Below, in pieces: positions 17,104-25,425 of a DNA stretch of 45,109 nucleotides (the first letter of the stretch is position 1; the number at the start of each line of letters is the position of its first letter). Source of the stretch: Rhodoferax sp. (GTDB taxonomy: Bacteria > Pseudomonadota > Gammaproteobacteria > Burkholderiales > Burkholderiaceae_C); the NCBI RefSeq assembly GCF_028715765.1, contig NZ_JAQURE010000024.1:1-45109 (forward strand), read 5' to 3'. The notes under the pieces were generated by a model that had not been told where the DNA came from, made no database searches, and was given only the letters and a program-made list of their open reading frames with translations. A program made the position numbers and the translations under genes.

Positions 17104-17406
17104 ATGGAGAAAAGCACCCCACACTGCAAGCTGCCAGTCGTCAAAGCCTTGATAGAGGCGGGGCAGGTCAGAGCCACAGCCAGCGCATTCAATGGAGCAC
17201 GTGAAATTGGCATCAACAACTTGGACGGGATGTGTGCCGTTGTCTTGGCGCTCAGCTCCACCGACTTCTACAAAAGCATGACGACCCATGCAGATCACCG
17301 AGTCTGGCAAGACGTTTACCGAGCCAAGACTGCCAACGGTGACGAGGTGTATCTCAAACTGACCGTCATTGATGACGTGTTGATCGTTTCCTTCAAGGAG
17401 CTATGA
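17104..17406 (+). CDS. mqsR: MqsR mRNA interferase toxin
   Basis: 100 residues, close in length and sequence to E. coli MqsR. Diagnostic segments are MEKSTPHCKLPVVKALIEAGQV, LDGMCAVVLALSSTDFYKSMTTHADHRVWQDVYRA and the C-terminal YLKLTVIDDVLIVSFKEL. MqsR is a RelE-fold ribonuclease that cuts mRNA at GCU sites. The toxin gene comes first, as is typical of mqsRA. It overlaps mqsA by four bases and is preceded by the probable MqsA operator. Confidence 0.96.
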   Translation: MEKSTPHCKLPVVKALIEAGQVRATASAFNGAREIGINNLDGMCAVVLALSSTDFYKSMTTHADHRVWQDVYRAKTANGDEVYLKLTVIDDVLIVSFKEL

Positions 17407-17810
17407 CCATGAAATGCCCATGTTGCGGCGCGGCGGAACTGATCCACGACACGCGCGATATGCCCTTTACCTACAAGGGCGAAAACACCACCATCCCAGC
17501 GGTAACAGGCGACTTTTGTCCAGCTTGCGGTGAAGCCATCTTGAACCGTGAACATGGTGACCGTTACAGCGAAATGGTTGGCTTGTTTCAACGGCAGGTC
17601 AATGCCGCCTATGTCGATCCAAGCTATATCGCCAAGGTGCGCAGGAAGCTCGATCTTGACCAACGGCAGGCTGCTGAACTCTTTGGCGGCGGCGTCAATG
17701 CGTTCTCGCGCTATGAAAACGGCAAGACCAAGCCACCGTTGGCCTTGGTCAAGTTATTCAAGCTGCTGGATCGACATCCAGATATGCTTACCGAAGTTAG
17801 AAATACCTGA
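17403..17810 (+). CDS. mqsA: MqsA antitoxin and regulator
   Basis: 135 residues. The N-terminal zinc domain has MKCPCCGAAELIHDTRDMPFTYKG and FCPACGEAIL (two CxxC pairs). The C-terminal helix-turn-helix domain has FIAKVRRKL-type sequence YIAKVRRKLDLDQRQAAELFGGGVNAFSRYENGK. The first domain binds MqsR; the second binds the palindromic operator and represses the operon. The first ATG overlaps the mqsR end; the second ATG two codons later (MKCP) matches the E. coli start better. Confidence 0.96.
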   Translation: MTMKCPCCGAAELIHDTRDMPFTYKGENTTIPAVTGDFCPACGEAILNREHGDRYSEMVGLFQRQVNAAYVDPSYIAKVRRKLDLDQRQAAELFGGGVNAFSRYENGKTKPPLALVKLFKLLDRHPDMLTEVRNT

Positions 17811-17940
17811 CCTGGTTGAAACTCGCCGCTCAGAACTGATTCAAGCAAGAACAGTTCTCAAAAACGCCCCAGCCACATTGGCAACTGCTGAAAAACCAAA
17901 ATTGCACCTCAATCAGCAGCCATGCGCAGCCAAAAAATAG

Positions 17941-18837
17941 CTAAACCGCATCAAGCAAGCCAAGTTTAGGCAAAGCCTGCAAAGCGTTTTGGCAGGTGGC
18001 GGCGGCCAAGGCGGCGGGGCTGATGCCACGCAAGGCGGCCACTTCTGCGCCAATGCGTGGCAGCTCGGCCGGGGTGTTGATGGCTTGCAACTGGCCTGCG
18101 GCACGTTGCGCCGCGGTTGTGTAAAGCCAATGCGGTGGCATGTCGGGCGCGTCGGTCTCCAGCACGATGGCATCGACCGGCAAAGTGGCGGCCAAATGGC
18201 GCAGTTGGTGAGCGCGCTCAAAGGTGCAGGCACCGCCAAAACCCAGCTTCAACCCCATGGCCAGCAAAGCGTGCGCTTGTTGGGCACTGCCGTTAAAGGC
18301 GTGGGCAATGCCATGCCACAGGGGTTGGTCAGGCAAAGCCTGTGAGACAACGGGGTTGCGCTGGGTCATGCGCCCCGCCTCTCGCAGCCCTTTCAGCACC
18401 TGATCCACCGATTTGCGCGAGTGCAGTACCACGGGCAAGCCGTGTTGGCGCGCCAGCTTGAGCTGCGCCATGTAAAAGTGCTGTTGCCGTTCGCGCAAGG
18501 GGCTCAGACAAAGCTCGGGCACAAAAAAATCCAGGCCAATTTCGCCCACCGCCACCAGCCGCGGGTCATGCTGGTAGCGGGTCAACGTGGCGTCCAACAC
18601 GTCCAGGTCATGGTCTTGGGCTTGCGCCACGTAAAGCGGGTGAATGCCCAGGCAATAGCTGCCGGCGTGCGCATGTGCCCAGTCGTGCACCGCCTCAAAA
18701 TTGCCCACATGCACTGCAGGCAGCACACAATTTACTCTGTTTTTTGTAGCCGCTTGCGCTTGTAAATAGGGCGCTAGAGCACTAAAACTTATGTAATCAA
18801 GATGGCAGTGGGTGTCGATCCAGCGCAGTGCAGACAT
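17941..18837 (-). CDS. TatD family metal-dependent hydrolase
   Basis: 298 residues, TIM-barrel. Metal-site motifs are WIDTHCHLD (residues 7-15), VAVGEIGLDFF (Glu), VVLHSRKS (His), GIAHAFNGS (His) and VLETDAPDMPP (Asp). Members are 3'-5' exonucleases or D-aminoacyl-tRNA deacylases; the exact activity is not predictable. Residues ~17-33 (ISFSALAPYLQAQAATK) are encoded by a dispersed repeat copy. The last 105 bp before the final codons are duplicated at 15859-15963, next to an older gene end, suggesting this 3' end was renewed by the integration event. Confidence 0.93.
   Translation of the reverse strand: MSALRWIDTHCHLDYISFSALAPYLQAQAATKNRVNCVLPAVHVGNFEAVHDWAHAHAGSYCLGIHPLYVAQAQDHDLDVLDATLTRYQHDPRLVAVGEIGLDFFVPELCLSPLRERQQHFYMAQLKLARQHGLPVVLHSRKSVDQVLKGLREAGRMTQRNPVVSQALPDQPLWHGIAHAFNGSAQQAHALLAMGLKLGFGGACTFERAHQLRHLAATLPVDAIVLETDAPDMPPHWLYTTAAQRAAGQLQAINTPAELPRIGAEVAALRGISPAALAAATCQNALQALPKLGLLDAV
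17961..18065. repeat. 105-bp direct repeat, right copy (within tatD)
   Basis: This is the partner of 15859-15963, with 4 mismatches in 105 bp. It begins 20 bp inside the 3' end of the intact tatD. Confidence 0.85.
18739..18790 (+). repeat. Dispersed repeat element inside tatD
   Basis: TGTAGCCGCTTGCGCTTGTA then AATAGGGCGCTAGAGCACTA matches the element core. It encodes part of the N-terminal region of TatD in frame on the opposite strand. Confidence 0.65.
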
Positions 18838-18852
18838 GAACGAAACCGGTGG

Positions 18853-20061
18853 CTATTTTTTGCGCTGCACAAACAGGTTTTTGGTTTTGTCTTGCGGGTA
18901 AGCAAAAGTGACAGTGCCATTTTTCACCATGCCCATGACCAGCATGTTCATGCTGACGGCGTCTTTGTCATCTTTGGCAAAAGGGTTCTGGTGGGTGGCC
19001 GTGACACCGTAATACACACGCTGCATATGCTCAAGCGCGGCTTTGATAGACACCCCCGACAAATCGCCGTTGCGAATGCCCAAAATGGCATAAGTCAAGA
19101 TGTACACCGTGTCGTAGGCTTGCGCAGCGGCCATGGGCACAGTGATTTTGTTGACCTGGTATTTGCGGGCATAGGCGCTCAAAAAAGCCCGGCGGCGTTC
19201 GTTGCTAGGCTCGGCAATGAAGGTTTGCGCCATCAAAGCGCCTTCAGCCGCATCTTTGGCGCCGTCAATGAAAAACGGAAAAGACAGCGGCCAGGCCCCA
19301 ACTTGTGGCACTTTCCAGCCCATGGCTTTGCGCCCCAGGGCAATCACCGCGTTTTCAGGCCCCACGGTGTAGCTGAACACCACGTCTGCGTTGGCCGCTT
19401 GCGCGGCTTTGAGTTCTTGGCTCAAGTCTTTCACCCCCAGCGCAAACCTGGCTATGTAAGCAGGTTTGAGGTTTTTGGCGGCCAGTGCTTTGATGACATC
19501 TTGCAAACCGGCTTCGCCATAACCGGTGGTGTCGGCAAACACCGCCACACGCGTCCAGCCGCGCGACACAATGTCTTCCACCACAAATGGCGCCTGGATG
19601 GCATCGCGCGCAGACGTGCGAAAGATGAAGCTCTCAGGCGCGGGGTATTTTTCTGTGATGGGCGTGCCCGTGGCGCAAGGCACGATCAAGGGCATTTTGG
19701 CGGTTTGAAACACCGGCAGTGCTTTCATGGCCACACCGGTGTTGCAAAAACCCACGGTAGCGGCCACTTTGTCGGTGATCAGCTCTTGGGCACGCGCCAA
19801 ACCCACATCGGGCACGCCGGTGTCGTCTTTGATGACCAGTTCAATCGGGCGCCCGAGGTAGCCGCCTGCCGCGTTGATTTCTTCGACTGCCAATTTGGCA
19901 CCGTTGAGCATGGGCACACCAAAATCAGCCGATGGCCCCGTCAAAGGCCCAATCCAGCCAATTCGCACTGGTGTGGCGGTTTGCGCTTGAGCCTGAGACA
20001 CCACAGCGCATAAACCAAGCACCGCACACCCCAGCCACTGATGAATCAAGGTCTTGTTCAT
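18853..20061 (-). CDS. Periplasmic substrate-binding protein, LivK/branched-chain type
   Basis: 402 residues with a signal peptide ending VVSQAQA. The mature part starts VRIGWIGPLTGPSADFGVPMLNGAKLAVEEINAAGG, the hallmark of Peripla_BP_6 binding proteins. Then come VIKDDTGVPDVGLARAQELI and a mid-region FGxxD-type YGEAGLQDVIKAL. It would deliver an amino acid or aromatic acid to an ABC importer, but no permease or ATPase gene is adjacent, so it is an orphan; the substrate is unknown. Confidence 0.9.
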   Translation of the reverse strand: MNKTLIHQWLGCAVLGLCAVVSQAQAQTATPVRIGWIGPLTGPSADFGVPMLNGAKLAVEEINAAGGYLGRPIELVIKDDTGVPDVGLARAQELITDKVAATVGFCNTGVAMKALPVFQTAKMPLIVPCATGTPITEKYPAPESFIFRTSARDAIQAPFVVEDIVSRGWTRVAVFADTTGYGEAGLQDVIKALAAKNLKPAYIARFALGVKDLSQELKAAQAANADVVFSYTVGPENAVIALGRKAMGWKVPQVGAWPLSFPFFIDGAKDAAEGALMAQTFIAEPSNERRRAFLSAYARKYQVNKITVPMAAAQAYDTVYILTYAILGIRNGDLSGVSIKAALEHMQRVYYGVTATHQNPFAKDDKDAVSMNMLVMGMVKNGTVTFAYPQDKTKNLFVQRKK

Positions 20062-20161
20062 TACCGCATCCGTTCAAAAAAATTTGAGAAAAATGAGAAT
20101 AGCACTGTCCTTGCCTTTAGTAGGGCGGCTTATTTCAGAACGCAATGCGTGTTCTTTCACG

Positions 20162-20539
20162 TTACCCAGCCAAAAACGCCGCCACAGCCGCATCCTCATG
20201 AGGCACGTGCTGACTGGCCCAGTGCTTCATCAACGCCGCAATCGCGGGCTTGTTCATGTGGCCTTTGCCCACGTCCATGCTGCGCGACATCAGCTGATCA
20301 AGCAACTGGCGGTGTTGCTCGGCATGGGCGGGCAGGTCAGGGTAATTGGCGCGCTGCATCAAGGCTTCTTCAAGCTCGAACTGCGCCCGGGCTTGCTTGT
20401 ACAAGGCCACGATCACCGGGCGCAGCACCATCAAGTCGTCTGAGGCCAAAAATTCATTGGTCAAAACAAACAGTTTTTGACGCAGGTCGTCCACCTCGGG
20501 CACGCCTAATTTGTAACTTTCCAACCACTCAATTTTCAT
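20162..20539 (-). CDS. Hemerythrin-like protein lacking two iron ligands
   Basis: 125 residues, bacteriohemerythrin size, with the WxxSYxLGVPEVDD start and four-helix pattern. Of the seven canonical diiron ligands, five are present: Glu57 (FELEE), His72 and His76 (AHAEQH), His111 and Asp116 (SQHVPHED). The other two are replaced: Arg20 in DDLRQKLF (canonical DDQHKKLF) and Gln53 in ARAQFELEE (canonical HFxxEE). In classical hemerythrin these two His bind only the second iron. A normal oxygen-binding diiron site is therefore unlikely. It lies alone between lolD and the binding-protein gene. Confidence 0.85.
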   Translation of the reverse strand: MKIEWLESYKLGVPEVDDLRQKLFVLTNEFLASDDLMVLRPVIVALYKQARAQFELEEALMQRANYPDLPAHAEQHRQLLDQLMSRSMDVGKGHMNKPAIAALMKHWASQHVPHEDAAVAAFLAG

Positions 20540-20554
20540 TCCAACCTTCTTTCA

Positions 20555-21280
20555 TCAACTGTTGCGAACACCTTGCTGCGGCGCAGACAAGAGCCCTTGC
20601 ACCAAAGTGTATGGGCGCGCGCAGCGTGCTGCCAAACTGGCGTCGTGGGTCACCATCACAAACGCGGTGCCTTGGCTGCTGGCCAGGTTCAGCATCAGGT
20701 CAAACACGCCGTGCGCCGTGCTGCGGTCCAGGTTACCGGTGGGCTCATCTGCCAACACACAGGCAGGCTGTGTGACCAGCGCCCGGGCAATGGCCACGCG
20801 CTGGCGCTCGCCGCCTGAGAGCTCTGCCGGGCGGTGGTGCAAGCGGTTTTGCAGCCCCACACTTGTTAGCATTTTTGTAGCTGCCAGCACAGCATCTGCG
20901 GGCGCTACACGCCGAATCCATAAGGGCATGGCAACATTGTCCAGGGCGCTGAATTCTGGCAACAAGTGGTGAAACTGGTAGACAAAACCCAGGTACTGGT
21001 TGCGCAGGCGCCCCTGCACTGCGGCCGTTTGCAGCGCCAAGTCTTGCCCCAACAGCTGCACCGAGCCACTGCTAGGGGCATCCAGCCCGCCCAACAAGTG
21101 CAGCAGTGTGCTTTTGCCAGATCCTGAAGCACCCACAATGGCCAGGGTGTCGCCAGCGCGCACGTCCAGGTCCACCCCTTGCAGCACGGTCACATCCAGC
21201 CGCCCCTCGGTAAAGCGTTTGGTCAAGCCACGGGCGCTGAGCACCAGCTGAGGCGCGACCGGCGTGTTAGCGTTACTCAT
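20555..21280 (-). CDS. lolD: Lipoprotein-releasing ABC transporter ATPase LolD
   Basis: 241 residues from the ATG at 21280, which overlaps the lolC stop by 8 bp. It has Walker [18 protein letters not shown]-loop [22 protein letters not shown] (a LolD-type FQ.HHLLPEF.A..NV motif), signature [15 protein letters not shown], Walker [13 protein letters not shown] and switch His VMVTHD. With LolC/E it extracts outer-membrane lipoproteins from the inner membrane for LolA. Part of the helical region (about [16 protein letters not shown]) is encoded by a dispersed repeat copy. Confidence 0.95.
   Translation of the reverse strand: MSNANTPVAPQLVLSARGLTKRFTEGRLDVTVLQGVDLDVRAGDTLAIVGASGSGKSTLLHLLGGLDAPSSGSVQLLGQDLALQTAAVQGRLRNQYLGFVYQFHHLLPEFSALDNVAMPLWIRRVAPADAVLAATKMLTSVGLQNRLHHRPAELSGGERQRVAIARALVTQPACVLADEPTGNLDRSTAHGVFDLMLNLASSQGTAFVMVTHDASLAARCARPYTLVQGLLSAPQQGVRNS
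20869..20912 (+). repeat. Dispersed repeat element inside lolD (variant)
   Basis: TTTTTGTAGCTGCCAGCACA then GCATCTGCGGGCGCTAC is a variant copy. The left half fits the core; the right half has GGCGCTACA in place of GCGCTAGAG. Confidence 0.45.
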
Positions 21281-22529
21281 AGCGCAGTGCCTCCGCTGGG
21301 TTGACACGGCTGGCACGCCAGCTGGGGTACAGCGTGGCAGCAAAAGCCAGCACCAGTGAAATAACGGCAATCGGGACAATGTCGCCCTGCTGCGGGTCGC
21401 TCGGCATGCGGCTGATCAGGTACACGTCGCGCGGCAAAAAGGTGGCGCCCAGAGCCTGCTCCAGGGCGGGCACGATGACGTCAATATTGAACGCCACGCC
21501 CAAGCCCAGTGCCAAACCTGCCAACGTGCCGATCACCCCCACCATGGCACCTTGCACCACAAAAATACCCATGATGCTGGCCGGGCTGGCGCCCAGCGTG
21601 CGCAAGATGGCAATGTCGGCACGCTTGTCGGTGACCGTCATCACCAGCGTGCTGACCAGGTTAAAGGCCGCCACCGCCACGATCAGCGTGAGGATGATGA
21701 ACATCATGCGTTTTTCCAGCTGCACAGCGGCAAACCAGGTGCGGTTTTGGCGCGTCCAGTCGCGAATCAACAGGCGGTCGGTCAGGCTGGCGGCCAAATC
21801 AGCCGCCACAGCGCGTGCCAGGTTCAGGTCGGTCAGTTTGACGCGTACCCCGGTGGCGCCTTCCAGCCGGAACACCCGGGCGGCATCGGCCATGTGCATC
21901 AGCACCAGCGCCGAGTCGTACTCAAAGTGACCCGAATCAAACGTGCCCACCACCGTCATTTGTTTCAGCCGCGGGATCACCCCAGCCGGGGTGATCTGCC
22001 CGCTGGGTGCCACCAGCGTGACTTTGTCGCCCTTGATCACGCCCAAGGCACGCGCCAGCTCAGCGCCCAACACCACGCCAAACTCCCCCGGCACCAGCTG
22101 CGTCAGCACCGATAGTTTGGCTTGGGCAAACACATCGCTCACGCTCGGCTCCAGGGTCGGCTCAATGCCCCGCACCATCACGCCTTTCATGTCCTCCCCC
22201 CTTGCCAGCAGTGCTTGAGTAGCTATGAAAGGTGCAGCACCCAGCACCTTGGGGTGGGCTTTGACTTGCGCCAGTGTGCGCTCTACATCGGGCAAGGCAG
22301 CGCCATTGGGGGCAAAAATCTCGATGTGCGACACCACCCCCAGCATGCGGTCGCGCACCTCTTTTTGAAAGCCGTTCATGACGCTGAGCACAATGATCAG
22401 CGCCGCCACCCCCAGCGCAATGCCCAGCATCGACACCCCTGAGATGAAGGAAATAAAGCCATTGCGCCGGGTGGCGCGGCCAGCGCGGGTGTAGCGCCAG
22501 CCCAGAAGGAGTTCAAACGGAAGGTTCAT
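21273..22529 (-). CDS. lolC: Lipoprotein-releasing ABC transporter permease LolC/LolE
   Basis: 418 residues from the ATG at 22529 ([17 protein letters not shown]). It has the MacB-like layout: one N-terminal helix ([39 protein letters not shown]), a large periplasmic domain (residues 50-265), and three C-terminal helices with [32 protein letters not shown]. Only one LolC/E gene is present, so it probably works as a homodimer with LolD. Its ATG overlaps the stop of an upstream PIN-toxin gene (ATGA), an unusual link between a TA module and an essential operon. Confidence 0.94.
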   Translation of the reverse strand: MNLPFELLLGWRYTRAGRATRRNGFISFISGVSMLGIALGVAALIIVLSVMNGFQKEVRDRMLGVVSHIEIFAPNGAALPDVERTLAQVKAHPKVLGAAPFIATQALLARGEDMKGVMVRGIEPTLEPSVSDVFAQAKLSVLTQLVPGEFGVVLGAELARALGVIKGDKVTLVAPSGQITPAGVIPRLKQMTVVGTFDSGHFEYDSALVLMHMADAARVFRLEGATGVRVKLTDLNLARAVAADLAASLTDRLLIRDWTRQNRTWFAAVQLEKRMMFIILTLIVAVAAFNLVSTLVMTVTDKRADIAILRTLGASPASIMGIFVVQGAMVGVIGTLAGLALGLGVAFNIDVIVPALEQALGATFLPRDVYLISRMPSDPQQGDIVPIAVISLVLAFAATLYPSWRASRVNPAEALRYE

Positions 22530-22951
22530 GAGTGTGTGGTTGGCCAATAGCGCTGAATGGGCAACCAACGCTGGTAGCTCACAAAATCACCATCGGTTGA
22601 AAAAATAGGCAGCGCATGGTGCAAAGCAGCCGCGCAAATCAAAAAATCCGTGTTGGAGCCCTGCACACCATGGGCTCGGCACACGTTAAAGGCCTGCGCT
22701 GCTGCCTCATAAACCACAGCCGGCAGAGTCAAATCGTCAAACGCCGCCAAGCTGCTGCGCAACAACTCAAATTGTGAAGCAGACTTGATGCCGCTCAACA
22801 CTTCTTGACGAATGGCCCCCATCAGCACCGCGCGACCGTCCCGCACCAAGTCAGCCAGGGCGTCGACCAAGACTTGATCAGCCACAAGCAACGCCCCCTT
22901 AGGCCGACGCAATGCCAGCGACCACACCGAGGTATCTACCAGCACTTTCAT
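22526..22951 (-). CDS. PIN-domain toxin (VapC type)
   Basis: 141 residues from the ATG at 22951. PIN residues: MKVLVDTSVWSLALRR (Asp), AIRQEVLSGIKS (Glu), CRAHGVQGSNTDFLICAAALHHALPIFSTDGDF (Asp residues). It is a predicted ribonuclease toxin. It begins on the last base of the antitoxin stop (TGATG) and its own stop overlaps the lolC start (ATGA), giving a chain vapB-vapC-lolC-lolD. Confidence 0.93.
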   Translation of the reverse strand: MKVLVDTSVWSLALRRPKGALLVADQVLVDALADLVRDGRAVLMGAIRQEVLSGIKSASQFELLRSSLAAFDDLTLPAVVYEAAAQAFNVCRAHGVQGSNTDFLICAAALHHALPIFSTDGDFVSYQRWLPIQRYWPTTHS

Positions 22952-23169
22952 CAATCAGCCAGGGGCGTGCGCGCCACGTGGCGCTGTGCTTTGGCATCCA
23001 ATGCATCATCAAACTCAATCGTGCCAAACAAGTCAATCAACCCCGCTTGGCGCCTGCGCTGCACGTATTCAAGCAGCGCCTGCGTGACCACCTCTTTTTT
23101 GGTGCGATGCCCCCCCAGTTGGCGCGCTTCTTCAATCAAATCGTCATTCAATGCCAAGTTGGTCGCCAT
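22951..23169 (-). CDS. VapB-type ribbon-helix-helix antitoxin
   Basis: 72 residues from the ATG at 23169. The N-terminal ATNLALNDDLIEEARQLGGHRTKKEVVTQALLEYVQRRRQ is a VapB/DUF2191-type RHH DNA-binding domain. The acidic tail (LIDLFGTIEFDDALDAKAQ) should bind the PIN toxin that starts on its stop codon. Being first in the chain, its autoregulation may influence downstream lolCD transcription. Confidence 0.92.
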   Translation of the reverse strand: MATNLALNDDLIEEARQLGGHRTKKEVVTQALLEYVQRRRQAGLIDLFGTIEFDDALDAKAQRHVARTPLAD

Positions 23170-23248
23170 GTGTGAACTCCTACACAAATCAGCAGGCAAG
23201 TATAGGCGGCAGCTGTGGCGCCCCGCCTTGCCAGCCAGGGTTTGGGGT

Positions 23249-24700
23249 TTACCGAATCAAAAACGACAACACCCGGTCGGCCAACTTGCCGTAGGGCGGC
23301 CACAGGAATTTGAGTGAGCTCCAACGTGCCTGGTAGAACACCGGGCGCATTTTGGAAAAAGTTTCAAAGCCTTCATGCCCGTGGTAGTGCCCCATGCCAG
23401 AGTCGCCCACGCCACCAAACGGCAAGTCGTGCTGGCCGACATGAAACAGCGCGTCGTTGACCGACACGCCGCCCGACATCACGTGGTCAATCAGGTGCTG
23501 CACCTGCGCCGCGTCATGGCTGAACGGGTAAATGGCCAGCGGCCGCGGTCCGGCATTGACTGCAGCCACCACCTCGGCCAAGTCGGTGTAACTGCGCAGC
23601 GGCAGAACAGGGCCAAAAATCTCGCGTTGCATCAGGTCACAGTCGGCGGGCGCGTTCAGCACAAGATGCGGGGCAATTTTGCGGCTGGCGGCATCAAAGG
23701 CGGGGCCATTCAGCAACGGAATCACCTCCGCACCCCGGGCACGCGCTTGCGCCAGCGCGGCCAGCAGCCGATCAAACGCGCGCTGGTCAATGATGCTGGT
23801 GTAGTCGGATGAGTCAAGCGTGGGGTAGCGCTGCGCCACGATGGCGCGTGCCAGGGTCACAAATTCGGCTACCTTGGCTGTGGGCAACCAGGCGTGGTCG
23901 ACCGTGGTGCATATCTGCCCGGCATTGAGCAGCTTGACAAACATGATGCGCTCTACCGCCGTGTGCAAAGGAAAACTGTCACACACAATGGCCGGGGCTT
24001 TGCCCCCCAGCTCAAGGGTGACCGGGCACAGGTTGCGCGCGGCCGCGGCCATGACGGCGCGACCGGTTTGCCCGGAGCCGGTGAACAACAGGTGGTCAAA
24101 CTTGAGCTGGGAAAATGCCACCCCCACACCGCCGGTTTCATCAAAAAACTGCAGCTTTTCTGGCGGAAAGTAGGCCGGCATGTGTGCAATGAGGTAGGCC
24201 GCCAGGTGGCGCGAGTTTTCGCTCATCTTGACCATGGCACGGTTGCCGGCGGCAAAGATGTAGGTCAGCGGGATCAGGCTCAAATTGAGCGGAAAGTTCC
24301 ACGGCACGATCACCCCCACCACGCCCAACGGCTGCGCCAGCACCCGGTTGCGGGCACCGAAAAAGTTGCGCCAGTCCACACTGCGGCGCTGCGGCTTCAT
24401 CCAGCTGCGCAGTTCGCCCAGCACATGATCCACGCCATCAACCACCGGAAACACCTCGGCCAGCAGCGTCTCGTGGCGGCTGCGGTGGCCATAGTCCGCA
24501 CTGATGGCCGCACACAGCGCGTCTTTGTGCTCACGCACAAAGCGCTGCAGCGTCAGCAAATCGGCCCGACGCTGGGCATAAGTGGGCACAGGGTGCGCCG
24601 CATAGGCCTGGCGCTGCAATGCCAGCACGCGCGCCAGCGGCTCTGTGACAGATTCAATGAGGGGGGAAGACATGGGGTCAGGTGAGATGCTGTTTGTCAT
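23249..24700 (-). CDS. calB: Coniferyl aldehyde dehydrogenase-like ALDH
   Basis: 483 residues, ALDH superfamily, class-3-like length. Motifs: GVVGVIVPWNFPLNLSLIPL (residues 126-145), KMSENSR, FTGSGQTGRAVM (cofactor), general base Glu230 in VTLELGGKAPAIV, catalytic Cys264 in NAGQICTTVDH, and EIFGPVLPL. The C terminus carries hydrophobic WSSLKFLWPPYGKLADRVLSFLIR, seen in the coniferyl aldehyde/fatty aldehyde group. It would oxidise an aromatic or long-chain aldehyde to the acid with NAD(P). There is no pathway neighbour, so substrate assignment is by similarity only. Confidence 0.88.
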   Translation of the reverse strand: MTNSISPDPMSSPLIESVTEPLARVLALQRQAYAAHPVPTYAQRRADLLTLQRFVREHKDALCAAISADYGHRSRHETLLAEVFPVVDGVDHVLGELRSWMKPQRRSVDWRNFFGARNRVLAQPLGVVGVIVPWNFPLNLSLIPLTYIFAAGNRAMVKMSENSRHLAAYLIAHMPAYFPPEKLQFFDETGGVGVAFSQLKFDHLLFTGSGQTGRAVMAAAARNLCPVTLELGGKAPAIVCDSFPLHTAVERIMFVKLLNAGQICTTVDHAWLPTAKVAEFVTLARAIVAQRYPTLDSSDYTSIIDQRAFDRLLAALAQARARGAEVIPLLNGPAFDAASRKIAPHLVLNAPADCDLMQREIFGPVLPLRSYTDLAEVVAAVNAGPRPLAIYPFSHDAAQVQHLIDHVMSGGVSVNDALFHVGQHDLPFGGVGDSGMGHYHGHEGFETFSKMRPVFYQARWSSLKFLWPPYGKLADRVLSFLIR

Positions 24701-24768
24701 GAAGGCAGTTTATGCCCAACCCATGCGCGCCGCAGCAACCCAGCGCCGTTTGAAACAGTCGCTCTAAA

Positions 24769-25425
24769 TTAGCCAGCCCTATACCAAAGCGGCTGCAGCA
24801 AACCGTCCACCAAACGCACGGCACGCGCGGCCATGGCTTGGGCTTCGGCCTCGTCGTGGGTGACCAGCAATGTGGGCATGCCAGCGGCTTGAATGCGGCT
24901 GCGAAACTCGTCACGCAAACTGCTGCGCAAGTCGGCATCGAGTGCCGAAAAAGGCTCATCCAGCAGCAAAGCGCGAGGCTGGGTGATCAAAGCGCGTGCC
25001 AGCGCCACGCGCTGCTGCTCGCCGCCAGAGAGCTGCCACACCTTGTGCTGCGCGTGGCTGGACAAGCCCATCAGCCCCAGCATGCCAAGCGCCTGGGCAC
25101 GCGCTTGGGGCTTGGGCAGGCGCTTCTCGATCAAGCCAAAAGCCACGTTGTCTTGCACGTTGAGGTGCGGGAACAGCGCAAAGTCTTGAAACATCAGGGC
25201 AAAGCGGCGCTGCTCGGGTGGCTGGGTGGTGATGTCGTGGCCATCAAACCAGACCTGCCCAGCACGCGGCGGCTGCAGCCCCGCCACGATGCTGAGCAAA
25301 GTGCTCTTGCCACTGCCCGACGCCCCCAGCAGCGCCACAATTTCCCCAGCCGACACGCGCAGATCAATGTCTTTGAGCAGCGCTCTGGCGGCATAGTTTT
25401 GACTGATGTGACGCAACTCAAGCAT
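24769..25425 (-). CDS. thiQ: Thiamine ABC transporter ATP-binding protein
   Basis: 218 residues from the ATG at 25425, which overlaps the thiP end by 8 bp. Walker [21 protein letters not shown]-loop LMFQDFALFPHLNVQDNVAFGL, signature LSGGEQQRVALARALI, Walker B ALLLDEPFSALD, switch LVTHDEAEAQAMAARAVRL. By sequence alone it could be a putrescine/iron-type ATPase; the TPP riboswitch and ThiB partner make thiamine uptake the better call. Confidence 0.92.
   Translation of the reverse strand: MLELRHISQNYAARALLKDIDLRVSAGEIVALLGASGSGKSTLLSIVAGLQPPRAGQVWFDGHDITTQPPEQRRFALMFQDFALFPHLNVQDNVAFGLIEKRLPKPQARAQALGMLGLMGLSSHAQHKVWQLSGGEQQRVALARALITQPRALLLDEPFSALDADLRSSLRDEFRSRIQAAGMPTLLVTHDEAEAQAMAARAVRLVDGLLQPLWYRAG

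Noticed and set aside
17811-17940. Open stretch after mqsA (RRSELIQARTVLKNAP...)
   Set aside because: It has no start codon or ribosome binding site of its own and no recognisable family; possibly a gene relic, too short to call.
18802-20013. 403-codon + strand open frame opposite the LivK-type binding protein
   Set aside because: It lies exactly opposite a gene with a clear signal peptide and Peripla_BP_6 motifs; the translation has no recognisable domain.
20131-20160. Terminator after the hemerythrin gene (AGAAC...GTTCT)
   Set aside because: The stem has a bulge and no U-run follows on the minus strand, so support is too weak.
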